Part shown: positions 1 to 10,440 of the stretch, piece after piece
How positions within the stretch are numbered: position 1 is the first letter of the stretch
How the letters are laid out: each line of letters begins with the position of its first letter
From: Sacculina carcini
Lineage: Eukaryota; Arthropoda; Thecostraca; Sacculinidae
Direction: 5' to 3'
Length of the DNA stretch: 64,000 nucleotides
NCBI GenBank assembly: GCA_916048095.2
Contig: OU696594.1
Location: 2,690,781-2,754,780 of the forward strand
Notes under the pieces: generated by a model
Seen by the model: only the letters and a program-made list of their open reading frames with translations
The model's database searches: none
Told to the model about the DNA's origin: nothing
Program-made: the position numbers and the translations under genes

Positions 1-138
1 GAACTCGAACACCATCCGTTCTGGTTCTTGAAGTCAAATCCATTAGTTTTGTATATTAATTCATTCTATACGGTGAAATTGAACGTTTTATTGCTACCCG
101 CGGGACATTTTTATTGCATAAAAATGAGCCATCGCTTC

Positions 139-559
139 TGTTAGATATCATTCAGGGTCACCGGGCAGCGCCTCTAGCGGAGACACTGCAAACTATACGA
201 TGGTCAAGGTCGCAACCACAAGTCACGAAACATGGCGGCATTCGTTCACTGACTATCCGCCATTGCGTTGCCAAGTGCACTTTCGTTTGTGTAAGTTTCG
301 TGTAGGCTTTGCAATCATGTTAAATGTGTTTATTTTACTGATTAGCATTTTGTGTCTATACTATAGACGGATGTTTCACATATTCAATACTGGTTTGTTG
401 TAAACTGAATTGAGTTATGGTTTACATTGCCATAACATGACCGGGTTATGGTAAACGTCATGTTATGTTATGTATTTGATTGGTTATGTTTTGATTCTGT
501 TTCAGATAATATCATTCGTCCTGTAAATACAAAATTACGTGCGAATGTCGATTTGATCA
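139..559 (+). repeat. 5' LTR of deleted gypsy element
   Basis: 421-bp LTR, TG...CA, directly after target duplication GCTTC. It contains at 241-288 the segment that reappears inverted in the internal region. Confidence 0.88.
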
Positions 560-630
560 TGATATTATACAAACGAAAGTGCACTTGGCAACGCAATGGC
601 GGATAGTCAGTGAACGAATCCACCGATATT

Positions 631-783
631 ATGACCGATAGTCGTTACGCTGTAGAGAACACAGCACATCCAAGCAGAAGTCTCACAGACGCCGATCCGT
701 CAGATGCTTCACAGCCACCGGCTCGTCCGCGCAGAGCTCGGCGACCACCAGCGTATCTGAAGGACTACCTGACAGATCTGTAG
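631..783 (+). pseudogene. C-terminal tail of a gypsy pol polyprotein
   Basis: This 50-codon open stretch ends at TAG 781-783, just before the purine tract. It is rich in Pro and Arg and ends with RRPPAYLKDYLTDL. Tails of the type RRPP-x-YLKDY directly before the polypurine tract are typical of the end of pol in many Ty3/gypsy elements. What precedes it (about 560-630) is not pol but an inverted piece of the LTR, so the gene lost its reverse transcriptase, RNase H and integrase. No function is expected. The first Met is not a biological start. Confidence 0.7.
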
Positions 784-806
784 TTTCCAGTCAGAAACTG
801 GGGGGA

Positions 807-1227
807 TGTTAGATATCAGTCAGGGTCACCGGGCAGCGCCTCTAGCGGAGACACTGCAAACTATACGATGGTCAAGGTCGCAACCACAAGTCACGAAACA
901 TGGCGGCATTCGTTCACTGACTATCCGCCATTGCGTTGCCAAGTGCACTTTCGTTTGTGTAAGTTTCGTGTAGGCTTTGCAATCATGTCAAATGTGTTTA
1001 TTTTACTGATTAGCATTTTGTGTCTATACTATAGACGGATGTTTCACATATTCAATACTGGTTTGTTGTAAACTGAATTGAGTTATGGTTTACATTGCCA
1101 TAACATGACCGGGTTATGGTAAACGTCATGTTATGTTATGTATGTGATTGGTTATGTTTTGATTCTGTTTCAGATAATATCATTCGTCCTGTAAATACAA
1201 AATTACGTGCGAATGTCGATTTGATCA
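807..1227 (+). repeat. 3' LTR of deleted gypsy element
   Basis: 421-bp LTR, almost identical to 139-559, preceded by a purine tract and followed by the second GCTTC target copy. Confidence 0.88.
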
Positions 1228-1351
1228 GCTTCGTTTGCGTTTGAAGCCCCTGATCATTGAACCAGCGAACTATGAACCAGCGCAATTATGTCACCTCATA
1301 TTCAAGCATACATACACAGACAGACAGATAATTTCTTCTTTATGTATATAT

Positions 1352-4300
1352 ATAGCATTAAAACCCGCCCGTTGTGCGGAGCAATTCATAACATGAAATT
1401 CATATTCAATTCGTAAAAAAATATGGAAAAATAAAAATGAAATAGGGTACACTCATAAAAATATTAATCAATTGAAAATTATAAGTTTAATTATTTTAAT
1501 TTCGACAAAATATTTCCCCTCAGTCCGCCTGAGTCATTTTTATACCCGCCCGTCGTGCTGAATAATTCAGAACTCGAACACGATCCGTTCTGGATCTTGA
1601 AGTCAAATCCATTGGTTTTGTGTATGAATTAATTCTACAGGGTAAATTGAACGTTCTATTGTCTATAGTTGCTGCCCGCGGAGCATTTTTATTTGTAAAA
1701 AATACTTTTTTTAAATTAACCATTTGAAAAAAATGAACTAAAAAATGGAAACACCTTTTTTAAACCCGCCCGTCGTGGGGAACAATTCATACAATAAAAT
1801 TCATATTTGAAGTCAAATCCATTGGTTTTGTGTATGGATTAATTCTACAGGGAAAATTGAACGTTCTATTGTCTATAGTTGCTGCCCGCGGAACATTTTT
1901 TTTTTTAAATACCTTTTTTAAAATGAACCATTTGAAAAAATGATCTAAAAACACTTTTTTAAACCCACCCGTCGTGCGGAACAATTCATACAATAAAATT
2001 CATATCAAATCCATAAAATATAATGAATACAAATTGAAAAGCAAAAAATGTAACCTATAAATATCTTAACCAATACAAAAGTCTAAATGTGAATATTTTT
2101 GTTCTTATTTTGACAAATATTATCCCTCAACCCGCCTGATATATAAATCTGCCCGTCGTGTGGTATAATTCAGAACACAAACACGAAACAAACAATGAAA
2201 GATGATGAAATCTTTTCATCAGAATGTTTCCAAACTATATTTATTACTTAACATCATTCCCCAATATCATTTGCTTAAGTACTATTTCACTTTTACCGCT
2301 ATAATATTTATTGTTAAAATTTATATATTTTCCGCTATCATTAAAAGCCAATATAACCTGAGTCAAACCTACCCAACCCAACCCAACCATTCAATCTCGA
2401 CCGCTCTCAGCCTAGTCTGAGGTGATTTAACTTATTAGTTTGTGATCACAAAATATACTGATGCGATCATAATTTGTAATCATAAGACTGAGATTATCTA
2501 CCCCAGGGGTCCCAAACACGCGGCCCACCAATACTTTTCTCTCAACCCGCCAATATAGTATCGGGACCAAACTGTAAGGTAGCTAAATTCACATTTGTTG
2601 CATAATGCGATATAATTATACACCATTATCATATTATCTCATAATTCCCGGTTAATGCTTCCACTAATGCATCATATTCATACAGTTGTTATTTTTTGGA
2701 TTACACCGATAATACAGCCCTTGATATTACAGCCGATATTATATTATGCAATCTATATTCTGCTACGTATTATTCCTAATACATATATCATCAGATCGCA
2801 AAATATATTCAAAGGTTCACATCATTCTCCAAAATCATTTGCTTAAGAGCTATTCTACTTTTATCGCTAGAATATTTACTGCTAGCAAAATATCATATAC
2901 CTCGCTATCATTTAAACCCACTCTTTATAGATACATTTAATTCGCCCGTCGTGCGGAACAGTTCATAAAATATAATTAATATTCAATTCATAAAAAATTA
3001 GTGCAAATTGAAAAAGAAAAACAAACCCACAGGAAAGTTATAGCTAATATAAAAGTCTAAATGTGAAATTTATGTTTCAATTTAGAAAACATGTTTTTCC
3101 ACAACACTATCAAAACAATGCAACCTTCTGTCATCTCTATAATTCCAGGTTAATGCTTCCGCTAAAACAGCATAAGTTGGCATTACATGATATTGCAACC
3201 CATATCCTTATGCAACTTATGCTTATGCAACTTGAAATTAAACCAATTAAATTACACAGTTAAATTCAGTAGTTTACTTTGTTCCCAATAGCATTTTACC
3301 CGCCCGTCGTGCGGAACGTTATTGAGGACAATAAAGCCTTTATATTCAGTAGAGTGTAGCATTAATTAAACTGTACGCAATAAAACCACACCATCCATGC
3401 TTGGAGATAATATGATGCATTCTTAATTGTGATTGGGCTTCAGTGAAATTTAATCGGTGTATATTCCTGTGTAATCGCCAGTGCGCATAATAGCTGTCAA
3501 ATTGGCAACATGACATTTTGACTTTACACCGCCGTAACTTCCTTCAGATACCCTTTGGAAAATTACAAATTATACCGTATTGTAGAAGACAAGATTTCTA
3601 GAACGATGGTATAATTTATTTTTATGTGTAACAAATAGTTACTGAGAAATAGTAGAAAAATGAATTAATTTTAGTCGCCCGGTGTTCAAGTGTAATTTTG
3701 GATGTATTTGAGAATTTTGCCAATTTTACACTTTACACATTTTTACACATTACGCCGACTTTACACATTTTTTATATCATTTGTGGGTATAAATTATAGC
3801 TTATCTTGTAGAACACAAAATTCTCTACACAGTAGTATATTCCTGTGTAATCGCAAGTGCGTAAATTGTGATTGGACTTCAGTGAAATTTAATCAGTGTA
3901 TATTCATGTGTAATCTCAAGTACGCATAATAGCTGTCAAATTGGCAACATGACATTTTGACTTTACACCGCCGTAACTTCCTTCAGATACACTTTGGAAA
4001 ATTAATAATTATACCGTACTGTAGGAAACAAAATTTCTAGCACGATGGTATAATTAATTTTAATGTATGACAAACAGTTCCTGAGAAATGGGTATAAAAA
4101 TGAATACATTGTAATTTTACCATTTTCAAAACAAAATTTCTAGCACGATGGTATAATTAATTTAAATGTATGACAAACAGTTCCTGAGAAATGGGTATAA
4201 AAATGAATACATTGTAGTCACCCGGTGTTCAAGGGTAATTTTGGATGTATTTGAGAATTTTGCCAATTTTACACGTTTTTTGTATCATTTGTGGGTATAA

Positions 4301-5381
4301 ATTACACCTTTTCTTGTAGAACACAAGATTCTCTACACAGTAGTATATTCCTGTGTAATCGCAAGTGCGCATAATAGCTGTCAAATTGGCAATATGTCCT
4401 TTAGACTTTACACCGCCGTAACTTCCTTCAGATACACTTTGGAAAATTAAAAATTATACCGCATTTAAAAAACTACAATTTCCAGCACGATGATATAATT
4501 TATTTTAATGTGTGACAAATACTTCCTGAGAAATAGGTAGAAAAATGAATTAATTTAGGCGCCCGGTGATCAAGTGTAATTTTGGATGTATTTGACAATT
4601 TTGCCAATTTTACACATTTTTTGTATCATTTGTGGGTATAAATTATAACTTTTCTTGTATAACACAAAATTATCTACACAATAGTATAATTTTTATAGCT
4701 GTACCATTGCTGGTTTATGAGGAATAGATAGCGGAATATTGACCAAAATATTCACGTTTTTGTGCGATAATTATGCCTTTTTGACTTTGTCATTTACACT
4801 TCACACCGCCGTAACTTTTTTTTAATACACTTTGGAAAATAGAAAATTATACCGTGTTGTAGCAAACAAAATTCCCAGCATGATGGTATTATTTATTTAG
4901 ATGTGTGATAATTAGTTTTTGATAAATAGAGAAAAAAGTATAGAAAATCGGACGCGTGGAGTTTAAATATAATTTTGAATATAGATTGAAATTTTGTCAT
5001 GTTTACATCTTTTATGTTCTATTTTTGGATATAAATTATAACCTATCTTGTAGAACAGAAAATTCTCTACACAGTGGTATAATCTGTATTACTGTACCAT
5101 TTCTGGTTTATGAGGAGTAGATGTAGGAATATTGACGAAAAGTTTCGCATTTTTCAGGGTTCATTTTGTCTTTTCACCGCGATAACTTTTTTTGGTTTCA
5201 TTTTTAAAATTTTAAATTTATCTTATCGTGTAGACAAGAGCATTTCCAGCGTAATGGTATAAATTGTTGGCGAGTACATTAAGTGGTTACCGAGTAGCAG
5301 CTTGCTGAAAATGTGACCAAGGAGGGTGGGACAGATAAACACACAGACAGACAGACAGAGGATCTCTTTTATATATATAGA
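1352..5381 (-). mobile_element. H1: non-autonomous Helitron-like element
   Basis: Read on the minus strand, it starts at 5381 with TCTATATATATAAAAGAG preceded by A. It ends near 1352 with CCGCACAACGGGCGGGTTTT followed by AATGCTAT. The TC start, AT-rich 5' end and GC-rich motif about 10 bases before a CTA end resemble Helitron-type rolling-circle elements, although the last base is not the canonical R. The 5' half (about 3298-5381) is a tandem array of 370-445-bp monomers. The 3' half (1352-3298) holds several further copies of the terminal motif (near 1540, 1765, 1962, 2148, 2941, 3298). No credible protein is encoded; short ORFs repeat only because the DNA repeats. Confidence 0.7.
3298..5381 (-). 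repeat. Internal monomer array of H1
   Basis: The landmark CACCGCCGTAACTTCCTTCA recurs at about 3529, 3967, 4412, 4806 and (degenerate) 5176, giving monomers of roughly 370-445 bp. Each monomer repeats the same order of blocks: GTAATCGCAAGTGCG, GTCAAATTGGCAA, CGCCGTAACTTCC, CACGATGGTATAATT, CGCCCGGTGTTCAAG. Monomers diverge more toward the element's 5' end (right side). Confidence 0.85.
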
Positions 5382-5613
5382 TGTATGTTGTAATTGAATA
5401 AGCCGAAAATGGTTTAAATCCAAGGTTTAAAGTCCAACTGAGGCATCCTTGAACACTAATGCATGATGGCTGTCAGCCCCCTCCCCTTCAGCCTCGGCTC
5501 CAATCTACACCCATGTGTTTGTGCATTACAAATTTCTCACATTTCAATTTTGTTTTAGAGCATATTTGAAATATATAAATATTTTTATATACGCATATAT
5601 ATGGATTACAGCA
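5382..5613 (+). other. Upstream region of the Helitron gene
   Basis: This lies between the 5' end of H1 and the ATG at 5614. Pyrimidine-AG stretches (TTTTGTTTTAG near 5560, GATTACAG before the ATG) could be splice acceptors, so an upstream exon is possible. I could not find a convincing Helitron 5' terminus here. Confidence 0.35.
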
Positions 5614-8600
5614 ATGCCTCGCAAGAAGAAGGCAAGTTTCACTCCACGAACGACGAGACAAAGCGGACAGTCCGACGAACAGCAGCCGGGACCTTCTAAC
5701 GCGGATTCGGCTGGCGCACAGCTGCCAATTGACGACGAGCAACCTGGGCCGTCCACGCTGTCATCTGATGACCACCAACGACGACAGCGGGCGGCTCAGC
5801 GCAAGGCAGCTATGCGTCGACATGAAACGCCTGAGCAGGCCGCCAAACGCCGCAGGCTCGACGCTGAGCGGACTGCGGCAGCTCGACGCGGCGAATCGGT
5901 GGCCGAGGCCGATCAGCGGCGTCAACGCGCTGCTGAGCGCACTGCCGCTGCTCGGCAAAACGAGACCGTGGAGGAGGCCGAGCAGCGGCGAAACACCAAC
6001 GCCCAGCGCACTACCGCTGCTCGGCAAAACGAGACTGTGGAGGAGGCCGAGCAGCGGAGACAAGAAGACGCCCAGCGCACTGCCGCTGCTCGGCAAAACG
6101 AGACTGTGGAGGAGGCCGAGCAGCGGAGACAAGAAGACGCCCAGCGCACTGCCGCTGCACGGCAAAACGAGACTGTGGAGGAGGCCGAGCAGCGGAGACA
6201 AGAAGACGCCCAGCGGACGACCGATAGTAGAGCCAATGAAGACCCAGAAGCCACAGCACGGAGACAGTTGCGAGACAGGCTACGCCGTATTGAAATTGAA
6301 CTTCGTCCTTTCCGTCCTGAGCAATGGAGGCTAGCTGCATTCAATTACAATCCCAATTATCCATATGAAGCACAACCTCTTCTTTCGATAGGGTGTATGT
6401 CCGTGACGTGTGGTTTTTGTGCTGCACGAAAGTGGTTCAATGAGACACCGGGAATGTGTTGTCACAGCGGGAAAATCAGGCTGGTTCTTGTCGCTGATCC
6501 ACCACAACCTTTGCGAGATCTGCTCTCAGGTACGTGTGCCAAATCAAGGCATTTCTTAGCAAACATTCAAAAGTACAACAATTGTTTTCAGATGACATCG
6601 TTCGGCGCAAATATTGTTCACGAAGGTGGGTATATGCCCACATTCAAAGTTCAAGGACAGATTCACCACAGGATTGGTTCATTGTTACCATCTAATGATG
6701 ACAGTGCTCGGTATTTGCAAGTGTATTTCATCGGAGGTGATCAGGTTCAAGCGCAGACCCGATGCAATCTAAATCAAGGCGTAAGACAAGACATTGTGCT
6801 TGACTTGCAGGAAATGCTACACACTCACAATTCGTATATTCAAAGTTTTAAGTCTGCAATAGAGAGGGCACCGGCACCAGACTTTCGAATTGTAATTGAT
6901 CCCAATAAGCGACCAGCTAATGAACATTCTGGTAGATTCAATATCCCCCAGTGTAACGAGGTGGCAATAATAATGAGAGACGGGCAATTTGGTAAGAGAG
7001 ACATTGTGTTGCACTCTAGGCAATCTACACTGACGCGCGTTTGTGAGACACACCGTTCATATGATACACTTCAGTATCCTTTGCTGTTCGTTTATGGTCA
7101 AGATGGTTACCAAATTGATATTCCCCAATTCGGTACAAATAAAACAGTATCATGTATGGATTATTATTCATATCACTTTATGATCAGGGACGGCAATTTC
7201 AACGCGTTGCATAAAAGCCGGAATCTTTTTCACCAATTTGTAGTCGACATGTATGCCAAAGTTGAATCAGAGAGATTGCTCTATATCAGAAACAACCAAG
7301 CCAAACTCAGAGTAGAATCATACATTCACTTGAGAGATCACATGAACAATGACGGCGACACCAGGGATATTGGCCAGATATGTATTTTGCCATCCACATT
7401 CACTGGTAGTCCGCGGTATATGCACGAAAGAACTCAGGATGCTATGACCTATGTCCGAAACTTTGGTAAGCCCGACTTATTCATCACATTCACTTCCAAC
7501 CCGAAATGTAATGAAATTCAACATGAGCTGATTCCCGGTCAAAAACATGGTGATAGGCAAGATCTTATTGCTAGAGTATATCGTTTGAAGCTGATAAAAC
7601 TGATGGATCTTATAAAAAAGTCACAAATCTTTGGAGATGTAAGGTGCTACATGTACACAATTGAGTGGCAGAAACGTGGATTACCTCATTGTCATATATT
7701 GCTATGGCTAAAAACTAAAATCACTCCTAACCAAATTGATGCTGTGATATCGGCAGAGCTGCCTGATCCCGATAATGACCCAGTACTCGCTGATATTGTT
7801 AAGAGACACATGGTGCACGGTCCATGTGGCAGTCTCAATCCGAATTCACCGTGTATGAAAGATGGTCGTTGCACTAAAAACTATCCCAAGCAGTTTCAGA
7901 CGTCTACCCATTTCAGTGATGACGGGTATCCCTCGTACAGAAGAAGGTCTACTGAAGATGGAGGCTGCCAAACGGCAGTTGGCGTGTTTGTGGTAGACAA
8001 TAGGTGGGTGGTTCCTTATTGCCCGTTACTCTCAAGAGCATTTGATGCTCACATCAATGTCGAGTTTTGCAATTCTGTCAAGTCCATTAAGTATGTGTGC
8101 AAGTACATTAACAAGGGTTCAGATGCTGCCATGTTTGCTCTGCAACAAGATAACGCGCATGACGAAGTGTTGCAGTATGAATTGGGCAGATATTTGAGTA
8201 CGAATGAGGCTTTCTGGCGTATATTTGGGTTCCCCATTCATGAAAGACATCCTGCCATTCAACAGCTTGCTGTGCATCTTGAAAATGGCCAAAGAGTGTT
8301 TTTCACAAGTCAAAGCGCCGAACAAATAGCTAACAATCCCAAACAGACCACTCTCACAGCATTCTTTGAACTTTGCCAACGTGACGATTTTGCTCGAACT
8401 CTCTTGTACCATCAGGTTCCGTCCTATTACACGTGGAACAAAAACCAATGGCAAAGACGTAAGAAAGGTGTCGACGTTGAAGAATTCCCAGGCATCAAAT
8501 TTGACTCGACAATTGGCAGAGTTTATGCTGTGCATCCTAATCACAGGGAGTGCTTCTTTTTGAGAATGCTTCTACATGTTGTCAAAGGGCCGACCTCGTT

Positions 8601-10440
8601 TTCTTGCCTGAGAACCGTCAATGGCCAGGAGCTTGAGACATACAGAGAAGCGTGCCTGCAGCTGAACTTGCTTGAAGACGACACTCAGTGGGATAACACA
8701 TTGTCAGAGGCTGCACTTTCCCGTATGCCTTCAACCTTGAGAAAACTGTTTGCCATCATGCTACACAACTGCCAGATTAGCAATCCTCTCGAGTTGTGGC
8801 AAAAGTATAAGGATGATATGTCGGAGGATTACAGATACAGAGTACAGCTGCTCATACCCGGCCAGCATGTTGGTTTCACGGATGAGATATACAATTTTGC
8901 ACTGGTTGATATTGATAGCCATATTATTTCAATGGGGGGCCAAAGACTGACCTCATTCGGTCTTCCTGAGGCACTAACCGATGCAGACACAACACTGCAT
9001 CCCAATGTTTTGCGGGAGACGTCCTACGATATCACGTCACTGACATCATTCATCGATGATAATGTCCCCAGACTGCTTCCTCAGCAACGATCTGCCTATA
9101 CGGCAATAATTGATGATGTCACCCACAAAAGAGGTGGACTGTATTTCATTGATGCGCCTGGGGGAACAGGCAAAACGTTTGTCATCAATCTTTTGCTGGC
9201 TACAGTTCGTCAAAGGAGAGACATTGCTGTGGCGGTGGCAAGTTCGGGAATCGCTGCCACATTGTTGCCTGGTGGTCGCACCGCCCACACGACTTTCAAA
9301 ATTCCAATTAATCTCGACACAAATGATGAACCAGTATGCAATATCAGTAAGAACTCAGAGACGGCGGAGCTCTTAAAAAGATGCGCACTGATCATCTGGG
9401 ACGAAGCGACAATGTCTCACAAAAAGTCTCTCGAGGCAGTCAACAGGACATTGATGGATATACGCGACTCAAATATGTTGATGGGAGGCATCACAGTAGT
9501 GTTGGCCGGTGATTTTCGGCAAACATTGCCCGTTGTTCCTCGGGGAACGAAAGCTGACGAGATTGCAGCATGTCTCAAATCCTCGATTCTCTGGAGACAC
9601 GTGAAAATCGTCCAATTCTCCACAAATATGAGAGCGCAATTGCACGGGGACCACATGGCTGAAGCATTTGCAACAACATTGTTACAACTCGGAGAAGATG
9701 AGCTAGGCGTTAGTGAAGAAGGGTGTGTTCAAACTGGTACTTTTGGCATACCTGTGTCATCGGTCAATCAACTCGTCAACACTGTCTTTCCCAATGTGAC
9801 CACAAACTACACCGACACCGAGTGGCTGTGTGAGCGAGCAGTTTTGGCGCCCAAAAACTCAACAGTCAACGAAATAAATGAAAACTTGATGAGACGTTTG
9901 CCAGGCGCCGAATTCACGTTCACATCAATCGATTGTGTCGTTAACGAGTCTGAGGCAGTTAATTATCCTGTAGAATTTCTCAACTCTCTCGATATTCCTG
10001 GACTTCCTTCTCACAAACTTACTTTGAAGGTAGGTTCACCAATTATGCTTCTGAGAAACCTCTCACAACCTGAGCTTTGCAATGGCACCAGACTTGTCGT
10101 GAAAAACCTCACCAGGAATGTTATTGAGGCCAAAATAATTACTGGATCAGGAAAAGGACAGTGTGTTTTCCTTCCTCGCATACCACTCATCCCGTCGAAT
10201 ACTCCGTTCGAGTTCAAACGCATTCAATTTCCAGTGCGCTTATCCTTTGCCATGTCCATAAACAAATCGCAGGGACAAACACTCAAGGTATGTGGACTAC
10301 AATTGGAAGAGGGTTGTTTTTCTCATGGTCAACTGTACGTTGCGGCTTCACGAGTTGGCAGTCAGAGTAATTTACACGTTTATGCTCCAGGAAACATGAC
10401 CAACAATGTAGTATACACAGAAGTTTTAAGGCAAATATAA
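5614..10440 (+). CDS. Helitron Rep/helicase transposase, intact
   Basis: This is a 1608-residue protein open over its full length. It is the Helitron transposase, which nicks one strand, unwinds it and drives rolling-circle transposition in the nucleus. The start at 5614 (MPRKKKASFTPR) is chosen over an in-frame ATG 33 codons upstream because MPRKK is basic and the extra 33 residues read like AT-rich leader. Domains in order: a basic N-terminus; 23-residue Glu/Arg/Gln-rich repeats (about 98-204); a Cys-rich zinc-finger-like region (from C261); the HUH Rep nuclease with GLPHCHILLWL (H692, H694) and the two catalytic tyrosines Y827 and Y831 in KYVCKYINKG; and a Pif1-type SF1 helicase with GGTGKT (1183-1188), IIWDEATM (D1263), GDFRQTLPVV (about 1299), NKSQGQTL (1550) and YVAASRVG (1575). 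All key residues are present and there are no breaks, so the copy may be active or recently active. No RPA, OTU or endonuclease domain is visible. The element termini were not identified. Confidence 0.96.
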   Translation: MPRKKKASFTPRTTRQSGQSDEQQPGPSNADSAGAQLPIDDEQPGPSTLSSDDHQRRQRAAQRKAAMRRHETPEQAAKRRRLDAERTAAARRGESVAEADQRRQRAAERTAAARQNETVEEAEQRRNTNAQRTTAARQNETVEEAEQRRQEDAQRTAAARQNETVEEAEQRRQEDAQRTAAARQNETVEEAEQRRQEDAQRTTDSRANEDPEATARRQLRDRLRRIEIELRPFRPEQWRLAAFNYNPNYPYEAQPLLSIGCMSVTCGFCAARKWFNETPGMCCHSGKIRLVLVADPPQPLRDLLSGTCAKSRHFLANIQKYNNCFQMTSFGANIVHEGGYMPTFKVQGQIHHRIGSLLPSNDDSARYLQVYFIGGDQVQAQTRCNLNQGVRQDIVLDLQEMLHTHNSYIQSFKSAIERAPAPDFRIVIDPNKRPANEHSGRFNIPQCNEVAIIMRDGQFGKRDIVLHSRQSTLTRVCETHRSYDTLQYPLLFVYGQDGYQIDIPQFGTNKTVSCMDYYSYHFMIRDGNFNALHKSRNLFHQFVVDMYAKVESERLLYIRNNQAKLRVESYIHLRDHMNNDGDTRDIGQICILPSTFTGSPRYMHERTQDAMTYVRNFGKPDLFITFTSNPKCNEIQHELIPGQKHGDRQDLIARVYRLKLIKLMDLIKKSQIFGDVRCYMYTIEWQKRGLPHCHILLWLKTKITPNQIDAVISAELPDPDNDPVLADIVKRHMVHGPCGSLNPNSPCMKDGRCTKNYPKQFQTSTHFSDDGYPSYRRRSTEDGGCQTAVGVFVVDNRWVVPYCPLLSRAFDAHINVEFCNSVKSIKYVCKYINKGSDAAMFALQQDNAHDEVLQYELGRYLSTNEAFWRIFGFPIHERHPAIQQLAVHLENGQRVFFTSQSAEQIANNPKQTTLTAFFELCQRDDFARTLLYHQVPSYYTWNKNQWQRRKKGVDVEEFPGIKFDSTIGRVYAVHPNHRECFFLRMLLHVVKGPTSFSCLRTVNGQELETYREACLQLNLLEDDTQWDNTLSEAALSRMPSTLRKLFAIMLHNCQISNPLELWQKYKDDMSEDYRYRVQLLIPGQHVGFTDEIYNFALVDIDSHIISMGGQRLTSFGLPEALTDADTTLHPNVLRETSYDITSLTSFIDDNVPRLLPQQRSAYTAIIDDVTHKRGGLYFIDAPGGTGKTFVINLLLATVRQRRDIAVAVASSGIAATLLPGGRTAHTTFKIPINLDTNDEPVCNISKNSETAELLKRCALIIWDEATMSHKKSLEAVNRTLMDIRDSNMLMGGITVVLAGDFRQTLPVVPRGTKADEIAACLKSSILWRHVKIVQFSTNMRAQLHGDHMAEAFATTLLQLGEDELGVSEEGCVQTGTFGIPVSSVNQLVNTVFPNVTTNYTDTEWLCERAVLAPKNSTVNEINENLMRRLPGAEFTFTSIDCVVNESEAVNYPVEFLNSLDIPGLPSHKLTLKVGSPIMLLRNLSQPELCNGTRLVVKNLTRNVIEAKIITGSGKGQCVFLPRIPLIPSNTPFEFKRIQFPVRLSFAMSINKSQGQTLKVCGLQLEEGCFSHGQLYVAASRVGSQSNLHVYAPGNMTNNVVYTEVLRQI
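5905..6225 (+). repeat. 69-bp coding repeats in the Helitron gene
   Basis: Tandem 69-bp units encode 23-residue repeats of the form ERTAAARQNETVEEAEQRR. Three to four central units are nearly identical at the DNA level; the outer ones are diverged. High charge and heptad-like Ala/Leu-poor content suggest an extended helical or disordered linker. Confidence 0.9.

Larger units (their letters stand above)
139..1227 (+). mobile_element. Deleted Ty3/gypsy-type LTR retrotransposon
   Basis: Two direct repeats of 421 bp (139-559 and 807-1227) begin TGTTAGATATCA and end GATTTGATCA, the TG...CA form of LTRs. They differ at about three positions, so the insertion is young. The flanks carry the 5-bp target duplication GCTTC (134-138 and 1228-1232), and joining them restores the B-element sequence seen intact near 63800. 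A purine tract (AAACTGGGGGGA, 795-806) sits directly before the second LTR, as a polypurine tract should, so the sense strand is plus. Only 247 bp remain between the LTRs, so gag and nearly all of pol are gone. The element cannot move by itself. Assignment to Ty3/gypsy rests on the pol tail described separately. Confidence 0.9.
1..1352 (-). mobile_element. B element (~450 bp), split by the LTR element
   Basis: Bases 1-138 and 1233-1352 together match, in reverse complement, the ~450-bp B elements at 54695-56056 and 63691-64000. The 5' end (minus strand) lies near 1352 with the AT stretch and the ATAAAGAAGAAATTATCTG motif. The 3' end is beyond the window start. Non-coding. Confidence 0.75.

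Noticed and set aside
2202-3263. Short ORFs (72, 63, 64 and 66 codons) that recur unchanged in several places
   Set aside because: They recur only because the H 3' module is repeated (49291-50353, 52982-54053, 61774-62835). Composition is that of AT-rich DNA, and other copies break the frames.
3298-5381. Origin or centromeric satellite
   Set aside because: Monomers are confined to H elements with defined ends and appear only three to five at a time.
5729-6344. 201-, 146- and 140-codon ORFs overlapping the Helitron gene start
   Set aside because: Shadow frames of the 69-bp coding repeats; their repeated peptides follow the DNA repeat.
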